Assembly: GCA_934513685.1 (NCBI GenBank)
Contig: CAKSWY010000012.1
Coordinates: 9,829-73,828 of the forward strand
DNA: 64,000 nucleotides
Reading direction: 5' to 3'
DNA from: an uncultured Oscillospiraceae bacterium
GTDB taxonomy: Bacteria; Bacillota; Clostridia; Oscillospirales; Ruminococcaceae
Shown: one piece after another, positions 1 to 8,878 of the stretch
Numbering within the stretch: position 1 is the stretch's first letter
Layout: every line of letters starts with the position of its first letter
The notes under the pieces: model-generated
Seen by the model: only the letters and a program-made list of their open reading frames with translations
Told to the model about the DNA's origin: nothing
Databases searched by the model: none
Program-made: the position numbers and the translations under genes

Positions 1-143
1 CCGCTGCCACAAAGAATTCACAGAAACACCATAGTTTCCCTTCGGTTTCCGCCGCGTTTTTTCGGCGCCGCCCTGCTCAAAAAACTTTGAATCATCATTG
101 TTTTTCAGGTTTTTGGCGGGCTGTGGGCCGGCGGCGGCCCGCC

Positions 144-172
144 TTGCCTTTGCGGGGCGGTTATGGTATACT
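144..172 (+). promoter_or_regulatory. sigma-A promoter of first gene
   Basis: TTGCCT at 144-149 and TATACT at 167-172 are 17 bases apart, and TGG just before the -10 makes it an extended -10. It lies about 150 bases upstream of the ATG at 323. Bases 1-143 show no gene I can support. Confidence 0.6.
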
Positions 173-322
173 GTTTTTAATCTGTCCGCCGGGCCTTGCG
201 AACATTCGCAGGTTTTTGGCGCGGCCCGCGGGCATTTCTTCAAACTGATTTCATCGGCTGCACGGCAGGCCGCGGCGCACGCGCCGCCTGCCCGGCAGCT
301 TGTTCCGGGAGGGAAAATCAAC

Positions 323-1141
323 ATGGCAATGATGACAAACGAAGAGCATGACCGCATGAAGCGCCGCCGCTTCCGCCAGCTGGCGGGCCTGCTGGTGTGC
401 TGCCTGGTGGTGGTGGGCATCGGCACGGTGATCTCCAGCGGGCTGGGCGTTGTGGCCGCCCTGTTTGACGACACCAAGAAAAAGCAGGAATACGCCAACA
501 AACTCCAGTGCCTGGTTATGCTGGACCCGCTGCCCTTTGAATCGCTGGACGCGGCCGACCCCAAGCAGCTGACCGAGGCCGCCATCTGGGGCACCATTTC
601 CAATGCGCTGGCCAATCAGGACAGCCTGGACAACTACGAGCGCGACCCGGACACCGACGGCATCATCCTGCCCGCTTTGGAGGTGGACGCCACCCTGGCC
701 AAGCTGGTGGGCCCCGACTACAAGATCACCCACGAGTCCTTCGAGTCCAGCGAGATGATGTTCCAGTATCTGGAGGACAAGCAGGGCTACCTGATCCCCG
801 TAACCGGCCAGGTGGGCCAGTACACCCCCCAGGTGGAAAAGTTCCAGCGCAAGGAAGGCAAGATGTACGTGACCGTGGGCTACATTCCCACCTTCTCCAG
901 CACCGACTTCTCCTTCAGCGCCGCCACCGAGCCCACCAAGTACATGGACTATGTGTTCACCAAGACCGACGGCAGTTGGTACCTGACCAGCCTGCAGGAG
1001 AGTAGCATGAAGGCGAACACCGCCTCCAGCTCTGACTCTTCTAGCGCCCAGAGCCAGAGCGACGCCAACTACGACCCCAACGAGGCACTGCGCAACTCGG
1101 TGGGCGAGTCCGCCTCGTCCAGCGAATCCGGCGCGGCGTAA
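323..1141 (+). CDS. membrane-anchored protein of unknown function
   Basis: A 272-residue protein with a basic N-terminus (RMKRRRFR), one hydrophobic segment at about residues 19-46, then a soluble extracytoplasmic part and a low-complexity Ser-rich tail (about 230-272). The ATG at 323 is chosen because GGGAGGG lies just upstream and the membrane segment follows directly; a longer in-frame opening to base 98 would add 75 residues of unlikely composition. I do not recognise a family. It is a single gene with its own promoter and a strong terminator. The Ser-rich tail could be a linker or wall-spanning region; that is inference. Confidence 0.75.
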   Translation: MAMMTNEEHDRMKRRRFRQLAGLLVCCLVVVGIGTVISSGLGVVAALFDDTKKKQEYANKLQCLVMLDPLPFESLDAADPKQLTEAAIWGTISNALANQDSLDNYERDPDTDGIILPALEVDATLAKLVGPDYKITHESFESSEMMFQYLEDKQGYLIPVTGQVGQYTPQVEKFQRKEGKMYVTVGYIPTFSSTDFSFSAATEPTKYMDYVFTKTDGSWYLTSLQESSMKANTASSSDSSSAQSQSDANYDPNEALRNSVGESASSSESGAA

Positions 1142-1184
1142 CCGCTGCATTGGGCATCTGCTTCTCGATTTGATTTCTGCTTTG

Positions 1185-1216
1185 AACCTCCCCCGGCTGC
1201 CGGGGGAGGTTTTTTG
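1185..1216 (+). terminator. rho-independent terminator
   Basis: The stem AACCTCCCCCGG/CCGGGGGAGGTT with a short loop is followed by a T run, 44 bases after the stop at 1141. Confidence 0.9.
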
Positions 1217-1333
1217 TTGTTTTTGCGGGCTTTGGGGCCGTCTTTTCCGGTCTCTCTGCCCCGCCGTATAACCGGCGGCCGGGCGGCCCATACTCTCCCC
1301 ACGGGGCACTCTGCCCGGAAAGGAGGCGCTGCC

Positions 1334-2569
1334 ATGACGCTGCTGAACCATTCCAACCGGTGGCTGATTCTGGCAGCCGGGGCCGCCATCCAGATCCTCA
1401 CCGGCATTCCGGCCGCCTGGGGCGTGTTCCGCCGCCCGGTCATGGCCGAATACAACCTGAGCCGGGTCGACGTGAGTGCCGTGTTCAGCCTGACCATCGC
1501 TTGGTTCGGGGTGGGCTGTGTTCTGGGCGGCTATCTGCAGGACGCAAAAGGTCCCCGCACCGCCGGGCTTTGGGGCACGGCCCTGCTCACCTTCGGCATG
1601 GCGGCGGCGGGCTTTGTGCCCCGCGGGGCAGCCGGGCTGTTCTGCCTGGGGTTCAGCCTGCCGGTGGGGCTGGGCACGGCCTTTCTCTACCCGGCCGTGA
1701 TGAGCTGTGCCCAGAAGTGGTACCGGGATAAAAAGGGCCTGGCCACCGGGGTCATCGGCGGGGCGGTGGGGGCCTCCGGGGCCTTTCTCACGCTGTTTGT
1801 GCGGTGGGTGGGCGGGCAGGCCGGCATTCGGGCCTGCTTTTGGTGGCTGGCCGGGCTGAGCTTTGCGGTGTGCGCCGCCGGAAGCCTTCTTTTGCAGGAC
1901 CCGCCCCCGGAAGCGCCCCGGCCCAGCCGCCAGGGCCGCCAGTATAAGCGCCCGCCCCTGGATCTTCCCCCTGCCCGGATGCTGCGCACCCGGGATTACT
2001 GGCTGTGCACGGCCTCGGTGGCGCTGGCCGCACCGGCGGTGCTGCTGTTCAGCCCGGTGATCGTCAGCCTGGGGCAGCAGCGCGGCCTGAGCGAGGGGGC
2101 CGCTCACCTGTGTGTGGCTGTGGGCAGCCTGGGCAGTGCCGCTGGCCGCCTGCTCATGCCGCTGGCCAGCGACCGCTTTGGCCGCCGCCGCACGGACATT
2201 CTGCTGCTTTGGGGGCTGTGCGGGCTTTCGGCAGCCTTCGCCTTTGCCCGGGGCGGCTGGGTGGTGGCCTGCTACTCCGCCCTCACCTTCTGCTATTCCG
2301 GCGAGGCCGCCCTGCTGCCTGCCCTGTGCACCGACCGCTTCGGCCTGCCCCATGCCGGGGTAAACTACGGTTTTCTGGCCCTGGGTATGAGCGCCGGCAG
2401 CCTGGGCTTCCCTTGGTTGGCACGGCTTTGGGGGCTGGAGGATGGCCGCCACTGGCTGGCCGCCGGGGCCGCGGCCCTGGGGGCGCTGTGCCTGACGGCC
2501 CTGCCCGAAACGCTGCCCCAGCCGGGCCGCCCGGCCGCCAAAAAAGCCGAAGGGCCGGGCAGGCGCTGA
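1334..2569 (+). CDS. MFS transporter, OFA (oxalate/formate antiporter)-like
   Basis: A 411-residue polytopic membrane protein with about 12 hydrophobic segments. It begins with a short cytoplasmic stretch (MTLLNHSNRW) and has a glycine-rich second segment (WFGVGCVLGGYLQDAKGP) and DRFGRRR in the central loop, the MFS signature loop. The arrangement resembles the OFA branch of the major facilitator superfamily, which exchanges small organic anions; the substrate here is unknown. The ATG at 1334 is chosen for the AGGAGG at 1321-1326. The gene stands alone between two terminator or promoter regions. No clear terminator follows it. Confidence 0.8.
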   Translation: MTLLNHSNRWLILAAGAAIQILTGIPAAWGVFRRPVMAEYNLSRVDVSAVFSLTIAWFGVGCVLGGYLQDAKGPRTAGLWGTALLTFGMAAAGFVPRGAAGLFCLGFSLPVGLGTAFLYPAVMSCAQKWYRDKKGLATGVIGGAVGASGAFLTLFVRWVGGQAGIRACFWWLAGLSFAVCAAGSLLLQDPPPEAPRPSRQGRQYKRPPLDLPPARMLRTRDYWLCTASVALAAPAVLLFSPVIVSLGQQRGLSEGAAHLCVAVGSLGSAAGRLLMPLASDRFGRRRTDILLLWGLCGLSAAFAFARGGWVVACYSALTFCYSGEAALLPALCTDRFGLPHAGVNYGFLALGMSAGSLGFPWLARLWGLEDGRHWLAAGAAALGALCLTALPETLPQPGRPAAKKAEGPGRR

Positions 2570-2722
2570 TCTGCGCCCGCTCGGCCCCACGGCTGTGTGC
2601 AATAAAATGTTCAAGGTCAGAAACCGCAACGCCGGGTCCCCACACCTGGCCTTGCTTTTGACAAAACGCCTTGGGCAGCGCCGCACCCGGAAAGGCACAA
2701 CTCTGACGCAAAACTTTGTCTA

Positions 2723-2738
2723 TGTTATAACTATAACA
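2723..2738. promoter_or_regulatory. 16-bp palindrome, candidate operator
   Basis: TGTTATA-AC-TATAACA is a perfect inverted repeat in the 446-base gap between the MFS gene and the NifU-like gene. Apart from this and the promoter at 2916-2944 I see nothing else in the gap. Confidence 0.4.
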
Positions 2739-2915
2739 GGTGCCGGCCGTTTGCGCAACAAAAATTTGCCGCACCAATTCAAAAAAATTTGCAGATGCCT
2801 GCTTTTTCGTTCCGCCGCTGCCAGCAGCGCCCCCATTTGCCCCAACCCCGGCGGATTGTGGGGCTGGAGTTGCCGCTTATCAGCTGGATTTTTTGCGCCA
2901 ACCGGTCAAAACGCC

Positions 2916-2944
2916 TTGAAAAACAAAACGCCCTTATTTATAAT
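2916..2944 (+). promoter_or_regulatory. near-consensus sigma-A promoter
   Basis: TTGAAA at 2916-2921, a 17-base spacer and a perfect TATAAT at 2939-2944. It drives the NifU-like/GGGtGRT pair, whose first ATG is about 65 bases downstream of the predicted start of transcription. Confidence 0.85.
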
Positions 2945-3015
2945 GATAAAGGATTGACAAAGTCTGTTTTCGCTTTGCATCCGCCTGGCAACAAAAAGTA
3001 AAGGAGAGTACTATT

Positions 3016-3708
3016 ATGACCTATTCTCATGAAGTAGAGCGTATGTGTCCTCTGACCAAGGGCCCCAACCACGGCCCCGCCCCCATTCCCGAAGAGGGCA
3101 ACTGGGTCAAGGCTTACGAGATCAAGGACATCAGCGGCTATACCCACGGTGTGGGCTGGTGCGCCCCTCAGCAGGGTACCTGCAAGCTGAGCCTGAACGT
3201 GAAGAACGGCGTCATTGAAGAAGCCCTGGTGGAAACCATCGGCTGCTCCGGCATGACCCATTCTGCCGCCATGGCTGGCGAAATCCTCCCCGGCAAGACC
3301 ATTCTGGAGGCGCTGAACACCGACCTGGTGTGCGACGCCATCAACGTGGCCATGCGTGAGCTGTTCCTGCAGATCGTTTACGGCCGCAGCCAGACCGCCT
3401 TCAGTGAGGACGGCCTGCCCATTGGCGCTGGCCTGGAGGATCTGGGCAAGGGTCTGCGCAGCATGACCGGTACCATCTTCTCTACCCGTGCCAAGGGCGT
3501 GCGCTATCTGGAGCTGACCGAGGGTTACATCACCAAGCTGGCTCTGGATGAAAACAGCGAAGTCATCGGCTACCAGTTCGTGCGGCTGGGCAAGATGATG
3601 GAAGCCATCCGTCACGGTGAAGACCCGAAGAAGGCCTACGAGAGCAACGTGGGCACTTACGGCCGGTTCGATGGCGCTGCCAAGTACATCGACCCCCGTG
3701 AAGAATAA
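3016..3708 (+). CDS. NifU-like iron-sulfur scaffold protein
   Basis: A 230-residue soluble protein related to the NifU/IscU N-terminal fold, usually annotated as an iron-sulfur cluster assembly scaffold. Cysteines occur at 49, 56 and 77; the last is in the segment TIGCSGMTHSAA, which resembles the conserved glycine-cysteine part of NifU_N. It is longer than plain IscU (about 130 residues) because of an N-terminal extension and a C-terminal half of unknown role (about 120-230). AAAGGAGAG lies just before the ATG. The next gene starts 17 bases after the stop, and the pair shares the strong promoter at 2916-2944. The true function of this clade is not established as far as I know. Confidence 0.8.
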   Translation: MTYSHEVERMCPLTKGPNHGPAPIPEEGNWVKAYEIKDISGYTHGVGWCAPQQGTCKLSLNVKNGVIEEALVETIGCSGMTHSAAMAGEILPGKTILEALNTDLVCDAINVAMRELFLQIVYGRSQTAFSEDGLPIGAGLEDLGKGLRSMTGTIFSTRAKGVRYLELTEGYITKLALDENSEVIGYQFVRLGKMMEAIRHGEDPKKAYESNVGTYGRFDGAAKYIDPREE

Positions 3709-3725
3709 GAGAGGAGGAGCAAACA

Positions 3726-4724
3726 ATGGCTAAGTTTGAATCGATGGAGCGCCGTATGCCCAAAATCGAGGCATGCCTGAAGGCCAACGGCCTGGAATCC
3801 CTGGACGCCTGCAATGAGATGCTCCTCGCAAAGGGCATTGACTGTGACAAGATCGTGCGCGGCGTGCAGCCCATCTGCTTTGACAATGCCGTGTGGGCCT
3901 ACACCCTGGGCACTGCCATTGCCGTGAAGCGCGGCCTGACCAACGCGGCTGACTGCGCCGCCGCCATCGGCGAGGGCCTGGAGGCCTTCACCGTGCCCGG
4001 CTCTGTGGCCGAGCAGCGCCAGGTGGGCTTGGGCCACGGCAACCTGGGCGCCATGCTGCTGCGCGATGAGACCAAGTGCTTCGCCTTCCTGGCCGGCCAC
4101 GAGTCCTTCGCCGCCGCTGAGGGCGCCATCGGCATCGCCCGCACCGCCAACAAGGCCCGCAAAACGCCTCTGCGCGTGATCCTGAACGGCCTGGGCAAGG
4201 ACGCTGCCTACATCATCAGCCGCATCAACGGCTTCACCTATGTGAAGACCGACTTTGATTTCAAGACCGGCGAGCTGAAGATCGTGGAAGAGCGTGCCTT
4301 CAGCGAGGGCGAGCGCGCCGCCGTCAAGTGCTACGGCGCCAACGACGTGCTGGAAGGCGTTGCCATCATGAAGCACGAGGGCGTTGAGGTTTCCATCACC
4401 GGCAACTCCACCAACCCCACCCGCTTCCAGCATCTGGTGGCCGGCACCTACAAGAAGTGGGCCATCGAGAACGGCAAGAAGTACTTCTCCGTCGCTTCCG
4501 GCGGCGGCACCGGCCGTACCCTGCATCCCGACAACGTGGCCGCCGGCCCCGCCAGCTATGGCCTGACCGACAGCATGGGCCGTATGCACGGCGACGCTCA
4601 GTTCGCCGGCTCCTCCTCCGTGCCTGCGCACGTGGAGATGATGGGTCTGATCGGCATGGGCAACAACCCCATGGTGGGCGCTACCGTGGCCTGCGCCGTG
4701 GCCGCCAGCCAGGCCAACGCCTGA
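3726..4724 (+). CDS. GGGtGRT protein (family of unknown function)
   Basis: A 332-residue soluble protein carrying the motif GGGTGRT at residues 259-265, for which the family is named. Other conserved-looking stretches are GLGHGNLGAMLLRD (101-114) and a glycine- and alanine-rich C-terminus. It is co-transcribed with the NifU-like gene (17-base gap, GAGAGGAGG ribosome site). Codon use is strongly biased, as in well-expressed genes. The family is widespread in anaerobes and nearly always next to this NifU-like partner, which suggests a joint role; the biochemical role is unknown to me. Confidence 0.85.
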   Translation: MAKFESMERRMPKIEACLKANGLESLDACNEMLLAKGIDCDKIVRGVQPICFDNAVWAYTLGTAIAVKRGLTNAADCAAAIGEGLEAFTVPGSVAEQRQVGLGHGNLGAMLLRDETKCFAFLAGHESFAAAEGAIGIARTANKARKTPLRVILNGLGKDAAYIISRINGFTYVKTDFDFKTGELKIVEERAFSEGERAAVKCYGANDVLEGVAIMKHEGVEVSITGNSTNPTRFQHLVAGTYKKWAIENGKKYFSVASGGGTGRTLHPDNVAAGPASYGLTDSMGRMHGDAQFAGSSSVPAHVEMMGLIGMGNNPMVGATVACAVAASQANA

Positions 4725-4750
4725 GCCAACGGTTTTTTCGGATTTTTTAT

Positions 4751-4777
4751 GGCACAGCCTCCGGGCTGTGCCATTTT
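4751..4777 (+). terminator. rho-independent terminator
   Basis: GGCACAGC/GCTGTGCC hairpin followed by ATTTTTGTTT, 27 bases after the GGGtGRT stop. Confidence 0.9.
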
Positions 4778-4864
4778 TGTTTGCCAAAAACGGGTTCAAA
4801 ATGAAAAAATTCAATGAATATTGTTTCATTCCGGGAAAAAACGGATGAATCAGCGGACAGCTTG

Positions 4865-4873
4865 TGCTATAAT
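4865..4873 (+). promoter_or_regulatory. extended -10 promoter
   Basis: TGC-TATAAT, a perfect -10 with the extended TG. The -35 region is poor. It lies about 110 bases upstream of the ATG at 4982. Confidence 0.65.
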
Positions 4874-4981
4874 AGCGGGCAGATATTGCCCGATTTCCAA
4901 CCGATTTGACAGGTTTTGTACCGGAAGCCGGGCGTATTCTATGGGAACGTATCTGCAAACAAAGAGGTTAATCAGCCATTT

Positions 4982-6046
4982 ATGAAAATCAAACGTAACG
5001 ACCCGCCGCAGCGCACGGTGTTTCACGCCGCTGCCGCGGCCCCGGTGCCCGTGGAGGCTGCCCCCCGCCGGGGCGGCCCGCTGCGCATTCTGGGCCGCGG
5101 GCTTTCCGTGCTGGGCGTGGTGCTGCTCTCGCTGGTCATTCTGCTTCTGGGTGTGATCGTGGTCGTGTGCAAGGGGCCGTCCCCCACCGCGCGGGACCTG
5201 TTCGTCACCAGCGTGACCGAAACCAGCGCCATGGATTTTCTGGCCCGCATCTGCTTCACCCAGAGCGAGGTGGACGAGATTCTGGCGCGGAATGCCGTGG
5301 TTGCCGGCGGTTCGGTGACGCAGCTCTCCGGATTTGAGCAGTCGGACAAGGATGTGCCCAAGGACACCATCGAGCTGGTGGACGTGAGCGGTCCCACCTT
5401 CAAGGGGAAGATGCTCATCGTACACGACCCCTCCCGGGTCAAGGTGGCCGCCGCGCCGGAATTCAGCTCCTCCGCCGACGGGCGAACCGTGGAGGAATTT
5501 GTGGAGGAGGAAGGCGCCATTGCCGGCATCAACGCCGGCGGCTTTGTGGACACCGGCGGCGCCGGCACCGGCGGCCTGCCCATCGGGCTGGTGATCAAGG
5601 ACGGCGAGCTGCTCTATGGCGACCTGAACAGCTCCAGTTCCATCGTGGGCTTTGACCAAAACGACGTGCTGGTGGTGGGCACCCTGACCGGGCAGGAATG
5701 CCTGGATCGGGGCATCCGGGACGCGGTGAGCTTCGGCCCCGCCTTCATTGTGGACGGGCAGGCCATGGAAGTGACCGGCTCCGGCGGTGGGCTGAACCCC
5801 CGCACCGTGCTGGGCCAGCGGGCCGACGGCGCCGTGCTGATGCTGGTGATCGACGGCCGCCAGCCCCACAGCCTGGGGGCCACCTACAAGGACTGCATTG
5901 ACGTGATGCTGGAATACGGCGCGGTGAACGCAGGCAATCTGGACGGCGGCTCTTCCACCATCCTGCTGTACGACGGCGAGGTGCGCAACGTGTGCGCCTC
6001 TCTCTACGGCCCCCGCAATCTGCCCACCGCTTTTATCGTGAAATGA
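4982..6046 (+). CDS. membrane-anchored phosphodiester glycosidase family protein (NAGPA domain)
   Basis: A 354-residue protein with a proline- and alanine-rich cytoplasmic start, one membrane helix (about residues 38-62, LSVLGVVLLSLVILLLGVIV) and an extracytoplasmic NAGPA/DUF2233-type domain (about 130-354). The domain is recognisable from AGINAGGF, GLVIKDGE, FGPAFIVDG, NPRTVLGQ, DGRQ and the C-terminal NLDGGSSTILLYDG. Members cleave or modify N-acetylglucosamine phosphodiesters in cell-surface glycans; the exact substrate here is unknown. The start at 4982 is chosen because AGAGG precedes it at 4962-4966. The next gene follows after 10 bases, suggesting a two-gene envelope unit. Confidence 0.8.
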   Translation: MKIKRNDPPQRTVFHAAAAAPVPVEAAPRRGGPLRILGRGLSVLGVVLLSLVILLLGVIVVVCKGPSPTARDLFVTSVTETSAMDFLARICFTQSEVDEILARNAVVAGGSVTQLSGFEQSDKDVPKDTIELVDVSGPTFKGKMLIVHDPSRVKVAAAPEFSSSADGRTVEEFVEEEGAIAGINAGGFVDTGGAGTGGLPIGLVIKDGELLYGDLNSSSSIVGFDQNDVLVVGTLTGQECLDRGIRDAVSFGPAFIVDGQAMEVTGSGGGLNPRTVLGQRADGAVLMLVIDGRQPHSLGATYKDCIDVMLEYGAVNAGNLDGGSSTILLYDGEVRNVCASLYGPRNLPTAFIVK

Positions 6047-6056
6047 GGAACCTTCC

Positions 6057-7133
6057 ATGACAAAACAGAACACCGGCCGCCGGGGCGGCTTCTGGAAGGG
6101 GCTTGCCCTTTTCTTTGTGGGAATGCTGGTGCTGACAGCCGTGCTGTGTGCCCTGCTGTGGCAGGCCCTGAAAAAGTACGAGGCCGGCACCCCGGCCGCC
6201 GCCATGCGCCGTTATCTCACTCAGGTGCAGCAGCAGGAGTATGACCAGCTGTACGAGGCCTCCGGCTTCACCCCAACGGAATTTACCGGCAAAGAAGAAT
6301 ACATCGCCTACCTGAAAAGCCTATACGACGGCCAGGACCTGAGCCAGGCCACCTTCAACCAGCGCACCGGCGGGGCCGACGGGCAGCGCCTGTATGCGGT
6401 GATGGAAAACGGCAGCCCCTTTGCCACCCTGGACGTCTGGCAGACGGCTGAAAACGGCCCCTGGCAGGTGCGCACCCATCTGGACCTGGACGGCTGGTAT
6501 GAGGTGCTTGCCCCCGAGGACACCGATGTGTGGGTCAACGGCGTGCTGCTGGCCCCGGATGAGGCCGACACCACGCTGGCCCCTGCCTATGCCGGCCTGC
6601 CCGAGACCATTCCCGGCCCGCAGATGACCCTGTATCGGGTGACCGGCGTGCTGGGCGAGCCGGACGTGACGGCCGAAAGCGAAACCGGCAGCTGTGCCGT
6701 GGAACAGAGCGACCCGGAAGAGGGCGAGGACGCCCCCCTGGACGTCTACACGGTTCTGCTGAAGCCGGACAGGAAAACCGCCGAGACCTACACGGCCCTG
6801 GCCCAGCAGGCCGCCGAAACCTACGCCACCTTCATCTCGAAGGACACCGACCGCTCCGTCATGCTGGGCCAGCTGGTCTACGGCAGCGAGTTCCACAAGC
6901 GGGTGGCCTCCTACAACAACATCTGGTATGCCGAGCACACCAGCCATGAATTTGAGGATATGGAGATCACCGACCTGCTCTGCTACGGCGAAAATGCCTT
7001 TACCTGCCACGTTTCGTTCACCTACAAGGTCAGCCGCAGCGGCGGGCGTGAGTATGAGTACCCCTCCCAGTACGACATGGCCTTTTTGAAAACCGGCGGC
7101 CGCTGGAAGCTGGCCGACCTGGTGACGGAATAA
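6057..7133 (+). CDS. membrane-anchored extracytoplasmic protein of unknown function
   Basis: A 358-residue protein with a single N-terminal membrane helix (about residues 16-38, LALFFVGMLVLTAVLCALLW) and a large outside domain without a motif I recognise. The C-terminal part (about 235-358) has the look of an NTF2-like or DUF4878-type fold: an alpha region followed by strands ending in RWKLADLV. It starts 10 bases after the phosphodiester glycosidase gene and ends before a strong terminator, so the two are probably one transcript and may act together at the cell surface. Confidence 0.75.
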   Translation: MTKQNTGRRGGFWKGLALFFVGMLVLTAVLCALLWQALKKYEAGTPAAAMRRYLTQVQQQEYDQLYEASGFTPTEFTGKEEYIAYLKSLYDGQDLSQATFNQRTGGADGQRLYAVMENGSPFATLDVWQTAENGPWQVRTHLDLDGWYEVLAPEDTDVWVNGVLLAPDEADTTLAPAYAGLPETIPGPQMTLYRVTGVLGEPDVTAESETGSCAVEQSDPEEGEDAPLDVYTVLLKPDRKTAETYTALAQQAAETYATFISKDTDRSVMLGQLVYGSEFHKRVASYNNIWYAEHTSHEFEDMEITDLLCYGENAFTCHVSFTYKVSRSGGREYEYPSQYDMAFLKTGGRWKLADLVTE

Positions 7134-7180
7134 GCCGGATTTCCCAAACAATTTTGCAGCCATTCAGGCGCTTGCATGGC

Positions 7181-7224
7181 AAGACGGCCTGCCCTTTCCG
7201 AGAAAGGGCAGGCCGTCTTTTTGT
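7181..7224 (+). terminator. rho-independent terminator
   Basis: A perfect 17-base-pair stem (AAGACGGCCTGCCCTTT and its complement) with a 5-base loop and a T-rich tail. Confidence 0.95.
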
Positions 7225-7254
7225 TTGTTTTGATTGCCGCCGAAGGACCGCCGT

Positions 7255-8532
7255 TCAGCTCAGGGCCTCCAGATCCAGCCGGTAATACTTCACCGGGCGG
7301 CCGCGCTGGCTCATGCCCCGCTTGTTGGCCGTCACCGCGCTGCCTGCGTCCGCCAGCTGGCTGAGGATGCGCGCGGCGCTGCGGGTGGTCAGATTCAGGA
7401 TCTCCCCCATCTCCCGGGCGCACAGCACCACTTCCTTCTTGCCCTCAAAGGCTTCGACCAGCTGGTTCACATACCGGGCGGGCAGGCGGTACATCAGCTC
7501 CTGCGGGCGCTGCACCGCAATGGGCGTTCCGGTTCCTTCCTCGGCCAGAGGGCCAATCAGGTAGGCGTCCTCCGTCACCAGAAACGCCGACGAGGCCGGC
7601 TGGCCCAGGGCGTTTTTCAGCGCCCGGCTGGCCCCCCGGTGGGCGGCGATCACATCCTCGGCGCAGCCCCAGCCAATGGCAAAGGGGAAATCCAGCCGCT
7701 TTTTCAAAAAGGGCAGCAGGCGGCTGCTGGTGTACTGGCGGGTGGCCTCCCACAGGGTGGGGGCGCTCACGGTCAGCTCCACATTGGGGCCGTGGCGGTA
7801 CACCAGAAACACCCCGCCCATCTGGCGGCTGGCCTGTTCGGCCGCCAGGGCCAGGTCCTCCAGCTGGCGGCCGCTGCTGCTGTGGGGGCGCAAAAGGCCA
7901 ATGCCCGTGGCACCGCCCCGGGGGGCCTTTTCCTGCAGGCGCAGCAGCAGGCCGTAAAACGTATCCAGCATGGATTCCTTCGAGGGCAGCAGCAGCTTGT
8001 AGCGAATGCCCTCCTTCTGCAGCTGCTCCTCCATGCTGCCGAAGCGGCTGACGATCCAGTCGGCCTGGCCGCTCTGCCACAGTTCCCGGTAGCGGTTCAG
8101 GCCCTGGTTCCAATAATCGCCGTAGGGCACTGAGGGGTCGATCTCCTCCACAATGGAGGCCCCCTGCGGCCCCAGCACCGACTCAAAGTCCACCGGCTGA
8201 TCCGGCTGGTCGAAGAACACCCGCGAAAAATCCACCCCCGGCTCCTGAATGGCCAGCTGGGCAATCACCCGGAAGTAATCCCGGTCCGCAATATTAAAGA
8301 AGGCGCAGGGCTTGGGAATGCTGCCCACCCGCTCCAGCAGAGTGTTGTAGGTGTACGAGCCGCCGAACAGCAGCGCATCGAACTGGTTCACGTTCTGCTG
8401 GTAGATGTAAACCAGATTGTCGTTGGAGGTGTAGGTGAGAAAGGTGACGTTGCACTGCTCCTGCATCTGGGGGGCGATCTCCATGATGTTCTTCAGGGAG
8501 GCAGCCACCGCAATGATCCCGATGGAATACAT
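7255..8532 (-). CDS. transcriptional regulator with PrpR-like sensor and winged-helix end
   Basis: A 425-residue protein. The first part (about 1-180) looks like a Rossmann-type sensor domain reminiscent of PrpR_N (IGIIAVAASLKNIMEIAP, DALLFGGSYTYN). A middle region (about 190-340) may be a degenerate GGDEF/PucR-like domain. The C-terminus (about 350-425, EMGEILNLTTRSAARILSQL, then GRPVKYYRL) is a winged helix typical of DNA binding. ATG at 8532 is chosen for AAGGAG six bases upstream. It is divergent from the AbgB-like gene, so it probably controls that amidohydrolase-permease unit in response to its substrate. The exact family is uncertain. Confidence 0.7.
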   Translation of the reverse strand: MYSIGIIAVAASLKNIMEIAPQMQEQCNVTFLTYTSNDNLVYIYQQNVNQFDALLFGGSYTYNTLLERVGSIPKPCAFFNIADRDYFRVIAQLAIQEPGVDFSRVFFDQPDQPVDFESVLGPQGASIVEEIDPSVPYGDYWNQGLNRYRELWQSGQADWIVSRFGSMEEQLQKEGIRYKLLLPSKESMLDTFYGLLLRLQEKAPRGGATGIGLLRPHSSSGRQLEDLALAAEQASRQMGGVFLVYRHGPNVELTVSAPTLWEATRQYTSSRLLPFLKKRLDFPFAIGWGCAEDVIAAHRGASRALKNALGQPASSAFLVTEDAYLIGPLAEEGTGTPIAVQRPQELMYRLPARYVNQLVEAFEGKKEVVLCAREMGEILNLTTRSAARILSQLADAGSAVTANKRGMSQRGRPVKYYRLDLEALS

Positions 8533-8650
8533 GAGTTCTCCTTTTCCGTCTTGTATGCAGCCTTGCTGAACAGGCTGCTGATTTTTGGTCATCCGACAAG
8601 GGACCGTTCCCGGCCGTTTTTTGATCGGTCTGGGGCTTTATCTGTCTTTT

Positions 8651-8679
8651 ATTATAACAAGGCCGTGGGGTTTGGGCAA
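8651..8679 (-). promoter_or_regulatory. promoter of the PrpR-like regulator
   Basis: On the minus strand TTGCCC (8679-8674), 17 bases, TATAAT (8656-8651). Confidence 0.65.
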
Positions 8680-8817
8680 TGCAGCTTTTGTCTCAAACTT
8701 CGTCTTAAATTTTGTTCAAGCTGTCATTCGTTTCGTTATCTTCACCAGCAAAGCGGTCGTGTGTTTGTGGTATTCTACAAAATTCTTCCGGCTTCCTCAG
8801 AATTTCTCAAATTCCCC

Positions 8818-8846
8818 TTGACTTTTTCTCTATTTTGCAGTCAAAT
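8818..8846 (+). promoter_or_regulatory. possible promoter of the abgB-like gene
   Basis: TTGACT at 8818-8823 followed after 17 bases by TCAAAT. The -10 is weak, which would fit an activated gene. Confidence 0.4.
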
Positions 8847-8878
8847 AAGGTCATAGCAAGAAATCAAGTCTAAAATAT

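Noticed and set aside
251..2698. 815-residue open frame on the minus strand
   Set aside because: It is antisense to the first two genes in GC-rich DNA, its protein is Gly/Gln/His/Ala-rich low complexity, and it has no ribosome site or family features.
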